From Spirodela intermedia (Eukaryota > Streptophyta > Magnoliopsida > Alismatales > Araceae), in the NCBI GenBank assembly GCA_902729315.2, contig LR746267.1, forward strand, positions 4,651,386-4,715,385: DNA of 64,000 nt, read 5' to 3'. Positions 10,901-22,700 of this stretch are shown one piece after another. A program made the position numbers and the translations under genes. The notes beneath the pieces are model-generated. The model was not told the origin of the DNA. It saw only the letters and a list, made by a program, of their open reading frames with translations, and searched no databases. Numbering within the stretch: the first letter of the stretch is position 1; each line of letters starts with the position of its first letter.

Positions 10901-13628
10901 AATTCCAAGTCAGATGATGTCAACTATGCTAAAATAACAGCAGGGGGTTTCTATTGCCAAACAAACCTGAGTAACCCCCCCTTCTTGACCATGCAGAACA
11001 AACAAAAGTTCCATATTATCTTCAGCATACACTGCAGTTGTCTGACTATAAGAACCCAATGCTAGCAGGCCATTGTGTGCAGGAGAGAAGGCGATTGAGG
11101 ATACAATGCCTGAAATAATAAAAAGACGACTTCATTATGCCAAGTAAATAAATTCATTAGGATTGCTGAATGGTAGTTTTTAAATAGAACGGCATACAAT
11201 AAATCATGAAGTTTGGACAAAGATTCCTCCATTATTATGTACTGAAAAGCTTGGTTATCATTTCAAGCAAAAGTATCAAAGAAAGGAGCATACAAAGAGT
11301 ATGAGTTCATATGCTAGAAGGTTCTAAGGAATTCTCATTTTTTTAAGGCTTTCAACAACAATCTTATCTAGGGTTTGGGTTCATAATAATATGTCAGGGA
11401 TCAACAATCTTAGATGTAAATGGAGCGATGCAGGGCATATGCAATAGCTTCCAATCCTTTAATTCCATTAACCCTTTTTTTTTTCTTTTTTTCTGATCAG
11501 AGTTTCATCAATTGGGCAAGTCAAAGAAAAGAATCAAGTACCAGAAAGCCCCTCATTGCCTTTCAAGGTTGAATGCTGCTCAAAATCTCGACCAGGACAG
11601 TGAATGTCAAATACTCTGATACACTTATTGTAACCAGCAAATAACCTGCAACAAAAAAAGAAGAAGGTGAAAACCCCATCAGGACATCAGGACGCCATCT
11701 AGTGAGTGACCTGCAGGGAGTAGTGGTCTTGCTGCTGCTAGGTGCGACTGGGCGAGTTGACCACAATACACTAGAGTATCTGTGAGTCAAGATTTTCCCT
11801 AGTTATCTGAAGGCACAATTGGAGTTACTGCAGATTGATTCCCAACCATTGAAGCATAAAGATCAAACTCCTGATCCCGCACATGCCCTAAACAGATATG
11901 AGCCATTCTGGCACTATGATTCTCCTACTTGATGTGTAGGCTTACGATGCTAAGCTCATCATTAGATGCCCCAATTAACCCACTTTTTGATAGTCGGAAA
12001 TCGATGCTCAATGATACAGGATGTGAAGCTTGCATGTCCCCAGACGATGCCCATCTGTATCATCCTCTTTTTTTGGATAAGTAGTGTGTTATCTCAACAT
12101 GGGTAAGCGATTTTGGGTTTTTTTTTCTTCTTGTGGTTCCAGTTTTAATCACTCAATATGTGAGAAAAGAAAAAAATAAGCACCGTGATGTCTCTAGATA
12201 GGAGGGGGGAATACTAAGTTTATATAATGTTAGAATAGCGCATGCAACTTCAACAGCCAGAATTATAAGGTTTCGTGTGATGAAAAATATAGGCTTCCAA
12301 CTTAGAACCCTAGAATTTTTTTGGGCTTTGCACGATGAAAAATTCGGGCTCCGCCTTCAGAACCAAGAATCATTTAGGGTTTGCGTAATGAAAAAAGTGG
12401 GTTAAAATGCCACAACCAGAACTTAAATGGGTTTAGTGAGATGAAAAATATGGATTCAATCCCCACCATCAGAACCCAAAAAATTTAGGGGTTTTGCATG
12501 ATGAGGTATGAACATTTCCAGTTCATGCGTGCTTATAATGCAAAAAAAACATCGACCAAAAATGAAATCGAATCGATCTCAGATCTCACATACTTAGTCC
12601 CAGAGGTGTTGAAGGAGACCGATAAGGCAGCTGTGATCTCGTCCATGGCATCATATGCTCTGTAGGTGCCTCTTAGCTGCAGACAATAACAAACAGAAAT
12701 GCAGAATCATACGTTTGCTAGATCAGAGATCAATCTCACTGAAAGCCCTGCAGACAAGGGCAAGGCCTCACCTGCCCTGAGAAGGCATCCCACAGATGGA
12801 TAGGATGGTCCCTGGTGGTACTCGCGAACACGCAGGTCGTCGGGTCTGCAACCCAAATCCAGCATTCATCAGGACGGCTCCTTGAAGACATCGAGTTCAT
12901 CACAGCATGGAGAAGCTGAGAGGTGGAAGATGAACTACCCACCTTGAACAGACATGAATGGATACCAGCAGTAGTCGTAGACTGACTCCGCCTCGCACAC
13001 GATCATATTCGAATCGAAGGCATCTGCGGGGGGAGGGGAATGGCGCAAGAGAAGCACCAGAATCCCTAAAAGTTCATGGGAATCGATACAGGAAGAGGGT
13101 TCTGCAATCCTCATCTACGGCGACTCGTACCTTCACCGATGACCTCTGCTTCCTGGAGCGCCCCGCCGCCGCCGCTGATGTCGTCCGGCCTGAGCAAGGG
13201 GAGGAACCAGAGTTGTGTGAGGGAATCGAAGGGTGATGAATCGAACCCGCATGAGGGGGAGACGCTCACAGGTAGAAGAGTCGGAGGGAGTCGTCGTCGG
13301 AACTTGTGAGGAATGAGGACCCATCGGGAGACCACTTCACCCCTTTGAGGAAGTTGTTTCCACCGGCGACAGCGGCGGCGCCGCTCCTGGTTCGGTTACG
13401 GTACTGTTTGGAGAAATGATAAACCCTCCTCGGAGGAAGGTCGAACCTGAAGTGCGGCCACGGCGACTGGTAGTAATGGTCTCCCTCGGCGGCGGCGGCC
13501 ATGTCTCTGCCATCGCCGGTGATCTCCCCGTCCTCCCCTAAATCCGAAGCGGGCGTGCCGCGCCGCAACTCCTCCTCTTCCACCTCCACTTCAATCTCCG
13601 AGGCCGCCTCTACAGAGGCTTCCTCCAT
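7921..13628 (-). CDS. Telomerase Cajal body protein 1 (WRAP53/TCAB1) WD40 protein
   Basis: Family role: TCAB1 binds the CAB box of scaRNAs and telomerase RNA and directs them to Cajal bodies. Model: complement(join(7921..7994,8279..8389,8462..8528,8639..8723,9457..9509,10823..10870,10967..11109,11542..11645,12594..12676,12772..12845,12943..13023,13131..13189,13270..13628)), 1341 bp, 446 aa, every phase closing. An acidic N-terminus (EIEVEVEEEELRR) precedes the diagnostic FLKGVKWSPDGSSFLTSS. WD40 blades follow: DPTTCVFASTTRDHPIHLWD, AGYNKCIRVFDIHCPGRDFE, SSIAFSPAHNGLLALGSYS, LYTGGRKDPYILCWDIR and NQRISFDIEPCG. The tail is NCASIWEFSGPAGLNS. The start at 13628 is the first ATG in frame with the acidic N-terminus. 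Introns 4 to 9 are comparatively long, and one holds a minisatellite. The gene is head-to-head with the annexin. Confidence 0.95.
12255..12510. repeat. ~55-bp minisatellite, five imperfect copies, in a TCAB1 intron
   Basis: The motif GATGAAAAAT recurs at 12279, 12334, 12387 (AATGAAAAAA) and 12440, with a fifth, shorter GATGAGGTAT at 12500. Spacings are 53-60 bp. Each unit also holds AGAACC..AGAATTT and GGGTTTNG. Copies have diverged, so the array is not recent. It lies in the intron between exons ending 12594 and starting 11645 of the minus-strand gene. Confidence 0.75.
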
Positions 13629-13825
13629 GAGAGGGTGGCGGCCGACCAGCGAGAGTAGCGAAAGGCGAGACTTTAGGAGACGGCGGATGCCCCGGAAAGT
13701 TTCGTACTTGCCGGAGGAGGGATGAAGGGAGGGAGAAGAGCCTCTCCCGACGATGGCGGCGCTTCGGAGATGGGTCCCACGAATCGAACGGTCACCATCG
13801 TCTGGAGAGATTTCTCGCCAGAGAC

Positions 13826-13913
<88 letters not shown>

Positions 13914-14278
13914 CCACCACCACCCAAGGAAGAGAGAGAGAGAATCTCTATCTCCTGCTGGGCTCCAAGGTTGCGGCGGCAAAGGGGACACAGAACGCCG
14001 GCGGCTGGTCGGCGACAGATTGGGTGGGCCCATCCATCGTCCTTCCTTCCCTTACCTGGCCACCATTCGAAGAAAACAGAGAGAAAGGCAGCCGGCCTCC
14101 GACGGAGCAGAGATATTGCAGACTCAGCATCTACGCAGACCCCATGAAGTCGTCTCCTTTCCATGTGCCCTCCCTCCCCTCCTCCATTCCCCACGTCCCC
14201 ACCATGGCCGGAAGTGGAAGCGAGGAACCAGAGACCGCGATATAAAGCCGTCTTCTCCTCCTCTTCCTCTCCTCTACA
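13629..14278. promoter_or_regulatory. Shared bidirectional promoter region of TCAB1 and annexin
   Basis: The two start codons are 650 bp apart and point outward. An uninterrupted CT tract of about 74 bp lies at 13830-13904. A TATA box (tataaa, 14241-14246) stands 38 bp before the annexin ATG, implying a very short leader of about 10 nt if transcription starts 25-30 bp downstream. No TATA box is evident for the TCAB1 side. Open frames across the CT tract are artefacts of the repeat. Confidence 0.7.
13830..13904. repeat. Perfect (CT)n microsatellite, about 37 repeats
   Basis: Pure CT dinucleotide repeat in the middle of the TCAB1/annexin intergenic region. GA/CT tracts are binding sites of plant BBR/BPC GAGA-binding factors (family knowledge), so a regulatory role is possible. 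Confidence 0.97.
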
Positions 14279-15514
14279 ATGGAGAGCGCTTGCAGGGAGA
14301 TCCGCCACTCGCTGGGCGACCTCCGCCGCCTCTCCGCCGCCGTGGCCTTCCTCTCCGCCGGCGAAAGGAGACAGATCAGGGAGCTGTACGCCGCCACGTA
14401 CAAGGAGGACCTCGTCGAGCGTCTCCACAGAGACCACTCCTCCGACCCAGAGAACGAGGTAAGTCATCGGAGACCTTCCTCCTCCGCCGTCGCCGCCTCT
14501 CACGCCGGCCAATCCTCCTGCAGCTGCTGCTCACGGCGCTGTGCCTGTGGATGATGGACCCGATCGAGCGGGACGCCGTAGTAGCGAGGAAGGCCATCAA
14601 CGGTGAGGACGCGCAGTTCAGAGCCCTCGTGGAGATCTACACCTCCCGCAAGTCCAGCCAGCTCTTCTACATCAACCGCGCCTACCAAGCAAGGTTCAAG
14701 AGAAGCCTCGACCAGGACATCCTCTCCCGCCTTCCCCAACCCTACCAGAAGGCAAGCTCTACTTCTCTCCACACATAGATAGATAGTATTGTGAGGATAC
14801 GTCCTCTGCGACTAGTGCGGTTGCTGACGAGAGGGCGGCGCCGCCGCCACAGATTCTGGCGGCGCTAGCGGCGTCCCACCGGTCGCACCGCGCGGAGCCG
14901 AGCCAGGAGATCGCCAGGAGCGACGCTAAGAGGCTGTTTGAAGCGGGGAAGGGCGGAGCGGAGCCCGTTGACGAGGTCCTCCAGCTCGAGCTGCTCAGCA
15001 AGAGGAGCCTCCCTCAGCTCCGCCTGACTTTCTCCGTCTACAAGCAGATCTACGGTCTCGGCTACAACCAGGTGAGGAATCCCACCTTCAACCCCGCCGC
15101 CGTCTCAGCCCTCTGACCTGCGCCGCCGCCGCAGTCCCTGAAGAAGAGCCCACCAGGGGAGTTCCAGGAATCGCTGAGAACCGTCCTCAAATGTCTCTGC
15201 GATCCTCACCTATACTTCGCCACGGTCAGCACAGCCTCGGCCAATCTTCTTCCCTCTGGTTTCATGGCGGCGCCGCCACTCACTCTCTGCGCTTCCAGGT
15301 GCTGCACGCGTGCATGAAGGGGACGATCCCCGACATGAGCGCTCTCCCGCGGGTGATGGCGAGCAGGGCGGAGGTGGACATGGCGGCGGTCGAGGGCGCC
15401 TTCGAGGGGAAGTACGGCCTCAAGCTCCCCGCGGCAATACAGGTCAACGTCCGCCATGAAGGTCTGAGGAGCTTCCTCCTGGCCCTGACGACGAGGACGA
15501 CGACAACTTCTTAA
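14279..15514 (+). CDS. Annexin (divergent plant annexin, 310 aa)
   Basis: Annexins bind acidic phospholipids, usually with calcium, at membranes. Model: join(14279..14458,14524..14751,14853..15071,15135..15224,15299..15514), 933 bp, 310 aa, all introns phase 0, close to the usual 315-320 aa. Four annexin repeats are recognisable: QIRELYAATYKEDLVERL in repeat 1, ALCLWMMDPIERDAVV and LVEIYTSRKSSQLFYINRAY in repeat 2, VLQLELLSKRSLPQLRLTF in repeat 3, and KGTIPDMSALPRVMASRAEV in repeat 4. The GxGT(D/N)E calcium loop of repeat 1 is absent (LSAAVAFLSAGERRQ), and repeat 4 has KGTIPD instead of the usual GTDE form, so calcium binding is probably weak. Intron 2 has a GC donor (CAGAAG|GCAAGC at 14751/14752), since no GT lies at the family-conserved QPYQK-ILAAL join. 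Confidence 0.92.
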
Positions 15515-15576
15515 CGGAGGAAGAAGGGCGGCGGCGACTGAAAAACTCGAGCCTTGTCGTCCAGCTTCACAGAGAG

Positions 15577-15612
<36 letters not shown>

Positions 15613-16707
15613 AATTGAGACTAATTCGGGCAAGATATATATTTTTTAAATCGTATCCCTTCAGCTCGTCGTGAGAAAATATGCGCTTAAATTAAGTTTT
15701 AATTAAAATATGCCGGGTTCGAAGAAATGTGGCAGGTGATGGATACCTTTTTCGTGTAAAAAGAAATCACTTTTTTCCTTCTTCGAAGAGGTATTTTCTG
15801 ACCATGATTAATTTTAATTAAAAAAAAGGGCGGGTTCGTGGGAAGTATAAGAGAAAATACGAGGGTGGAGGCTGATTTTATTAATTACAAAATGCCCTTC
15901 TTTTATTATATAAAAAAATCACCTTTTTCCTCTTCCAAGAGAAGTGGCCCTCCACATAGACTCGACACGTTTGTAACACGTGCGCTGATGTTTACGCGCA
16001 TGGCGCATGCAGATTAGGCGCCGGAGATGACAGCCGCTGGCGGATCGGGTCCCCTTTGGCGAGTCTTCCGATTCATCATAACGCGGTGGCGGTAACTTGA
16101 CTTCCGCGTGAAAACATTGCGCTCACCGCGAAAGCGGGTTCAACGTAAGCTCTGACTGGATAAGTCTCCTCTGTTTGCGAGTGGGACCCACTTTCCTACG
16201 GGATACACTCACCACCTGTCGTTGACCTACGAGATCGCGGGGGGAGAGAAAAGACGTAATTATCCACATGTGATAGGATTAATGGCCAAAAACTATCTCA
16301 CTATATCCGTGATATTCGATTATCCGCGGGGTAAATGCGACGCCATGAGACTAACTGCATTCAGACAAGAACTGGGGGAGGTTGATCCAACGGAGTAGGT
16401 TCGCTCACCATCGGTGCCCACACCCCCCCAGCGGGCACAACGTCGCGTCGCGTGCAGCCTAAACTTATTCGTCCGGTTTCTCGACGGCCCTCTTTCTCTC
16501 TCTTTCTCTCTCCTCTCTTGCTATCTGCTCTCTCTCTCTCTTGCTATCTTCTCTCTAGACAGTAATGATTACAAGTAACGGCATCTTCCCGCAGTCGTCC
16601 CCGTTCTCCCTGGCTGCGCCCCCGCGACCTCCCTTCTTCATCGTCCTCGGAGGAACCGAGGAGATCCGCTAGGGCTTTTGCCCTCGTCCTTGCCCCGGTC
16701 TCCTGCG
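15515..16707. other. Intergenic: annexin 3' region and VAL promoter/leader
   Basis: An (AT)n tract lies at 15579-15611. Two imperfect copies of an A+T-rich segment follow (a TTTTAATTAAAA...CGGGTTCG motif at about 15697 and 15810, and an AAATCACTTTTTTCC-like motif at about 15766 and 15915). From about 16480 to 16560 the sequence is CT-rich and probably forms the 5' leader of the VAL gene. I see no gene. Confidence 0.6.
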
Positions 16708-19700
16708 ATGTCGTCGCCGCCTTCGCAGTCCGCCGCCACGACGGCGGGGGGGGCGGCGGGGGCGGCGCCGGCCCCGGCCTCGCCGTCCCACGGCAAGATC
16801 TGCTTCAACGCTCACTGCAAGGAGCAGATAGCGGAGGGGAGTTCGCCGCGTCGGAGGGGATGGCGTCTCCGCTCGGGGGAGCTCGCCGAACTCTGCGCTC
16901 GATGCGCGTGAGTTTGTCCCACCTTCGTTCCCCCCCTATCACTCTCTTTCATCGTCGACACGTGGTTTTTTTTCCGCTTCTTTTGGGTGGTTAGTATTTA
17001 CGTATTCTTATCCGAGCTCGGGCGTTTGCCCACCGTAATTGACTCAGACATGCGCTAGTCGAGTTCAATTTGTGGTTTACTGCTATTTGTCCTCAGGAAC
17101 AGATAATTGACGCGTACTGCTCTTTTGCTTCTTGTTTTGATCTCGATCTTATTCTGTTACCCCAAAAACTCCAAATTCCGTACTTTGACGATGTAATTTG
17201 AAAATTTGAACGTCCAGATTCTGTCGTTCATGTGCCGTATGTGTCGCTCAACGTGAGTTTCGGACAATGAGTGAGAAAGAGTGGTTAAGTATGGATGGAC
17301 TTGCATTTCTCATTGTGTTGAACTTCTGAAGTTAGACGCGAAAAAGTCAGAAATGATGACGGGTTATATTGCGTTCCATTGGTCATTCGTTAGAATCATA
17401 TCTGCTTCTAGAATAAGTCAATTTATGGTTTTATTGAGTACCCATTTCCTTACTTTATTGTTCTAGTTCTACATACGAGCAAGGGGGCTTCTGCGACACA
17501 TTTCATTCAGATGGTGATGGTTGGAGAAAGTGTGAGTCATGTGGAAAGGTGAGACTAGTTTCCCAGGTTAAGTTCATGTATGCACACTATTTTTTTGTTT
17601 CTCAATGGTCATCATTTTGATCTTAGTTATAATGTCCAGAGGGTCCACTGTGGGTGTATTGTGTCTGTTGATACATTTATGCTACTTGATGCGGGAGGAG
17701 TTGAATGCATTGCATGTGCTCGAAAAAACTTCATCACGGTAAGAATAAGGTGGCATCTTTCATTTGAACATATCTCTTTTTATTAGATACTACCAACTAG
17801 TTTAAGTTTTTTTTCTTGAAGAAAATTTCCAGTAATAGATATATGTTTGGTATTCACATAGGATGCTACATGCTTATCATCTAGATCATATCCTCTGAAA
17901 ATTGCAAGCCTACATTGAAATTCCCATTCACACTGTTTAAGGAAACATTATGTTCAAATCTTCTGTTGAATGTTTTATTTTGAGAGTCAGTTGATCTGTC
18001 TAGCTAGAACCAGATTTAGACGAGTATGTTGATCCCGAATTTACTATTTTGATTAAAATGCCAATTATTCCAAGATTTCACTTAGTATAGATCCCATGTT
18101 GACCCCATGCACATTGTTTCCCATGATCTGTCTAGGTTCCATGAGGGTTTGTGGAATAACTCGGCGCCTGTTCTGTTCTACTGTCAATGCTCTTAGATTC
18201 ATGGAACCAACTAGCAAGCTCTACTTGTGCCTGCTTCTGAGAAACAGGTCTCGATTTTGATATCATCCTTGCACATGCCTCTGAATCCCCTAGTTCCGCT
18301 ACTAAAATTAAGCTAATGTGAGAGACTAAAGAAATAATGGCATGCATGTTATGTTTGGGACTACAGTGAAAGCAGTTTCTAATAATAGGAACACATTGAC
18401 TTTCCTGACATGGTCCCGAAAGTATAGAATGAACCTTGACTTTCCTGCTATCTATTTTCCAAGATGAAGAGAAACATGCGCTAATAGTTCAGTTTCATGT
18501 TTGTTGGGTTCCGTTTCCCTTGGGAGTTGCTGTTATGTTTCTGTTCCCACTCTTTTTATCAAAAATCGTCATTGATTTGTTTGGTTTGAAAATTCTCTCT
18601 TTTTTAATGTCAGAGCTTACTATGTTGCTGGTTTCCTTGTTGTTTTCATGGTGATCTCATGTGTTGGGTGAACTGCTCCTTAGGCACCAAATCTTGCATC
18701 ACAATCATCCTTAATTTTCACTTTGGGTCATGAGAGGCTGAAGGACTCATCTTCTAAAAACTGGAGCCAACTCAATGCATCGGGTCCAGTTCCAGGACAA
18801 TGGCGTCAAGCATCCAATATGTGGAAAACATTTACACAGTCAGACCTACAGCAGCGGTTATCATATGAATTTGATCGGCCTAATGGTGCTGACAGGCTGA
18901 TATCAGGTCCACGTCTTCCAATCCCTTCTCACAGTAAGAAAAAAGTTGAAGACCTGCCAGATAAGTTATCATCCCACATAAACCGTGTTCAACTGAATGG
19001 TCATATCAATGTGAACAATTCTTTTGGATCCCCACCTGTATTCAGTGATTTGCATAGAGAAGAAAGATGTGTGGTTGGTTTGCATGATCCAAGCCACCTT
19101 GTAGAAGAAACTGATACTGTGGCCAGAAGGGAAGTTGGTATATCAAATACTTTCAGTGCACCTGCTGGAATTAGTTTTGGGCCTCTCTCAAACTCAAATG
19201 TAAATACGTCAATTCCAACCATTGTGAAAGATGAAACATCAGTCCATCTAGTTGGTTTGGTCTCTTCTCCACCGAGTGATTCTAATAATGCGGGGAGAAT
19301 TTCTTCAGCTCACTCTCTCCGGCAGACACATGCCTCACACCTAGTAAAACAAAGCTTTCATAATGCCCACAGTGGAGTGGACTCAAGTGGGGAGGCACAA
19401 ACTCAAGTGAGAAACGTAAGATCTAGGGTAGAAGGTCGGTGCCGTAATCAATTACTTCCTCGGTACTGGCCTAGGATAACTGATCAAGAGCTGCAACAGA
19501 TTTCTGGAGAGTATCCTTTGCATAATGCAGTGTTCCACTGATGAGAGTATAGTGTGAAGTTGACTATAACTCTTTTTTCGAGTTCGCATAGGAAGAAAGG
19601 TTTTTGATAGTTCTGAAAATTTCATCTTTCTTCATTTTCTGCTTTTTGACATCCAATTGAACTACCTTAACCTGTCTAAGTTCAAATTCTGTTGTTACTC

Positions 19701-22700
19701 CTTTGTTTGAGAAAATGCTTAGTGCAAGTGATGCTGGTCGAATTGGGCGTTTGGTGCTTCCAAAGAAATGCGCAGAGGTGAGTTCTTGGATTAGCTTTAC
19801 TTTAATCGTTTGCAGGGCCTATCAGAAGAAATTGGTGGGATTTTTTCTTAAAGTATCTGTGTCAGTATTCAGAAACAACTTGTCTTGCTTGTTACGTTTA
19901 TAAATTTTTCCTTTCTGGTAGTGTCCAATCCTATTCCTTTGAAGATGGCAAAAGTATGGCAGCCTCTATTTGGGACAATATTGGATGTAACACTAACAGA
20001 AGATTCGTCTTGGGAATGTAGAAAAAGTGGATGTCATCCACTGTTTGACTACATGAGGTGTAAATTGTCTGAGACTGCCTTCAAAAGCTAGTTGCTTCTC
20101 TTTTCTTTTGTGGTTATTATTATTTGCCCTTTTCTACTCTCCCAACCAAATTTCGGTTTATGCTTTTCTTTATGTCCTCTTATGGATACGGATTGCATTA
20201 TTGGCTTCTTTATCTTTTTTTCCTCCTCTCTCTCTCTCTCTCTCTCTCCCCCTTTGAATCTGAAACTCTTGTTATATTCTCGTAGAATTGTGTATTTGAT
20301 CAGGTCTCTGGATTTGCTGGTTTGTTCCGATCTAGATGAGGATCAGATCAATCACACTGGCTGCCCTTGTGGGGTGGGACGCAGGGAGGGACAGATCAAC
20401 ATAGGAAAATAAAGGGTATTTAAGGTAATATGCATAATAAATTTAACAAGAAAGCTATATTAATGATAAAATCTTCAAAACAGTTTTTTGATAACATATG
20501 CAACCATAATCTCTTACCATCTTGGTCTTTATGCTCGATCCCACCCCATTGCAACTGTGACAGGCGACATTCGTCAGTTGTGTTGCACACTGTTCGATGT
20601 TAGAGGTGAATGGGTTCACCTCTTCCCCTGCTAGAGTGATAATGGGTCCAACCTTTTTTTTTCTTGATTTCAATTACAGGCAAAAATTGGATGTTGGGAG
20701 TGATTCTTACCTCATGCTCCTCTGGGAATGCTCGAAAGTCCCAATCTTGCTAAGATTGGATAATTTCTAGCCATTTCTATTTTTATATATTTTTTCTAAT
20801 TTAAAGGAGAAATTGGTGTTGCCCTATTAAACTTGGCTTAGCTGTTTTGGATTCTGATCTCTATTAGCTTGTACTGATCCCAGTTAGCCACTTTTTTTTA
20901 ATGAGGACATCATACCTAGAAATGAAGTACATGCCATCTCCAATAGTAAATTATTTTCTGTGTTCTGATCCTTTTTATTGATAACCAGCTCTTTTTGCAT
21001 AAATTCATCATATGATAGTTGAGTGCCTCTGATATTTATTTGTGAGAACGTGATTCTGGTTCTTGGTGTGGAAGACAATTAATGATACTTCAGTCGTTTG
21101 TCGTATTTACATCTAAAGTTTAATTTTTCGTCCAGTCATGATGAGAAGAATTATGAACTTCAGTTAATCGTCTTTGGACCTGTAAATTCTACTTTATTTT
21201 AGTCCGTATTCTCTAGTTAGGGAATCTTTTTGATTTTTAGCATTTGGTTTGTCTCAAGGGTTTCTACTAATTATGGACATGGTTCTTGCGAGCAGGCATA
21301 CTTCCCTGCAATTTCTCAGCCTGAAGGGCTTCCTTTAAAAGTTCAAGATGCCAACGGCCAGGAGTGGGTTTTTCAGTTTCGTTTTTGGCCGAATAACAAC
21401 AGCAGAATGTATGTATTGGAAGGAGTTACACCATGCATACAGTCAATGAAGTTACAAGCAGGTGACACAGGTAATATATCTGGAAAGTTGAGTGGTAGCT
21501 TATGCGTTTTATTGTCTATATTAGGACATTCCTTGTAATGGAATTTCTGTGAGGACATTTGATTTCACATGGAACCATTTTTTCTCAATGTTTTTGGCAA
21601 TATCTTTTATGCTTGTTCCCGAAATGTTTATTTAGATATACCTCGATTTCTGATCATTTACAGTTGTTCTTACTTGACAACTGAGACATCATAGCAATGA
21701 ATCTGACTGACTAGGAACATTGATTGCTGTTGCCACTCATTACTGTGTGCCTCTTTATCTGTAGCCCTCAACGTTTTTGCTTATATAGTCGAGGAATCTA
21801 GGCCACACTCTTCCGGTTTGTTTCTGTGGGCATTTACAAGAAGTATCAAATCTCGGTATCTGGGGCAGGCTGGCGTGAAAATGATCCTTCACTGATCTCA
21901 GAATGAACCTGGCTGATCAGAGCCTTGAGTACCAAGGGTTGACTCTAATAAAAAGCCTAGCCTACTTGTTCAATTTCTTATTTTGATGCACTAGCTGAAT
22001 AAAAAAATATTTGTTATGTTGACGCACTAAGCATCAGAGTCCAGATCTTGCCACACTAAAGCCGTCCACAATTATCACTGAAATTATGGCATCCTTGTAA
22101 AAAATTGTTACTTCTATCGCATTCTTTGCAGAGGGGGTGGGGGGGGGGGGGGTTTGTATCTCTGCTTATTAGGGACAAGGGAAAACTTAAGGAGTTGAAG
22201 TTAATAGATTGCAATTGGGCCATCCCATTTTCGGATGAAGTGGACCTTCCAAAAGAACCCTCAGTTTTGCCCCTCGAAGCCAAAGCCATCCTCGTTGTTG
22301 GAGAAAGAACAAGAGAAGAAGATTAAGCAGTTGCAGTAACGTTAGTAGACTGCAAGCCACCACAGACTGCCCCTGTTGCTTCTCGCCAGTCCTTTGCCTT
22401 ATTCCATTGTGGGTTCGCTCCTCAATTTCCTTCCATTGCTCTGATTAGAAATATTTTTCCATACTCTAAAAATAAAATAAAAAATTTCTTATCCGAAACT
22501 GACTGTTTTATTTTGGATCCACTGGTTTGGCTGATCTGTTCTGGATTTGGATAGGATCAAACCCATGCAATTCCGTGTCCTGTATCCTATTCTCCTACAC
22601 TGGCTCTTCTTTCTTGGCGAATATAATCCTAATTAGTATTGAACTGGTTGAAGTTCCTCAGGGGATCCAAACTGATATATTTACAATGAATTTTGGTTGT

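Noticed and set aside
13753-14778. Long plus-strand frame (341 codons) running through the CT tract into the annexin gene
   Set aside because: Most of it is translated (CT)n (Leu-Ser repeats) and promoter sequence. The annexin frame starts at 14279, and the real exons follow annexin blocks in changing frames.
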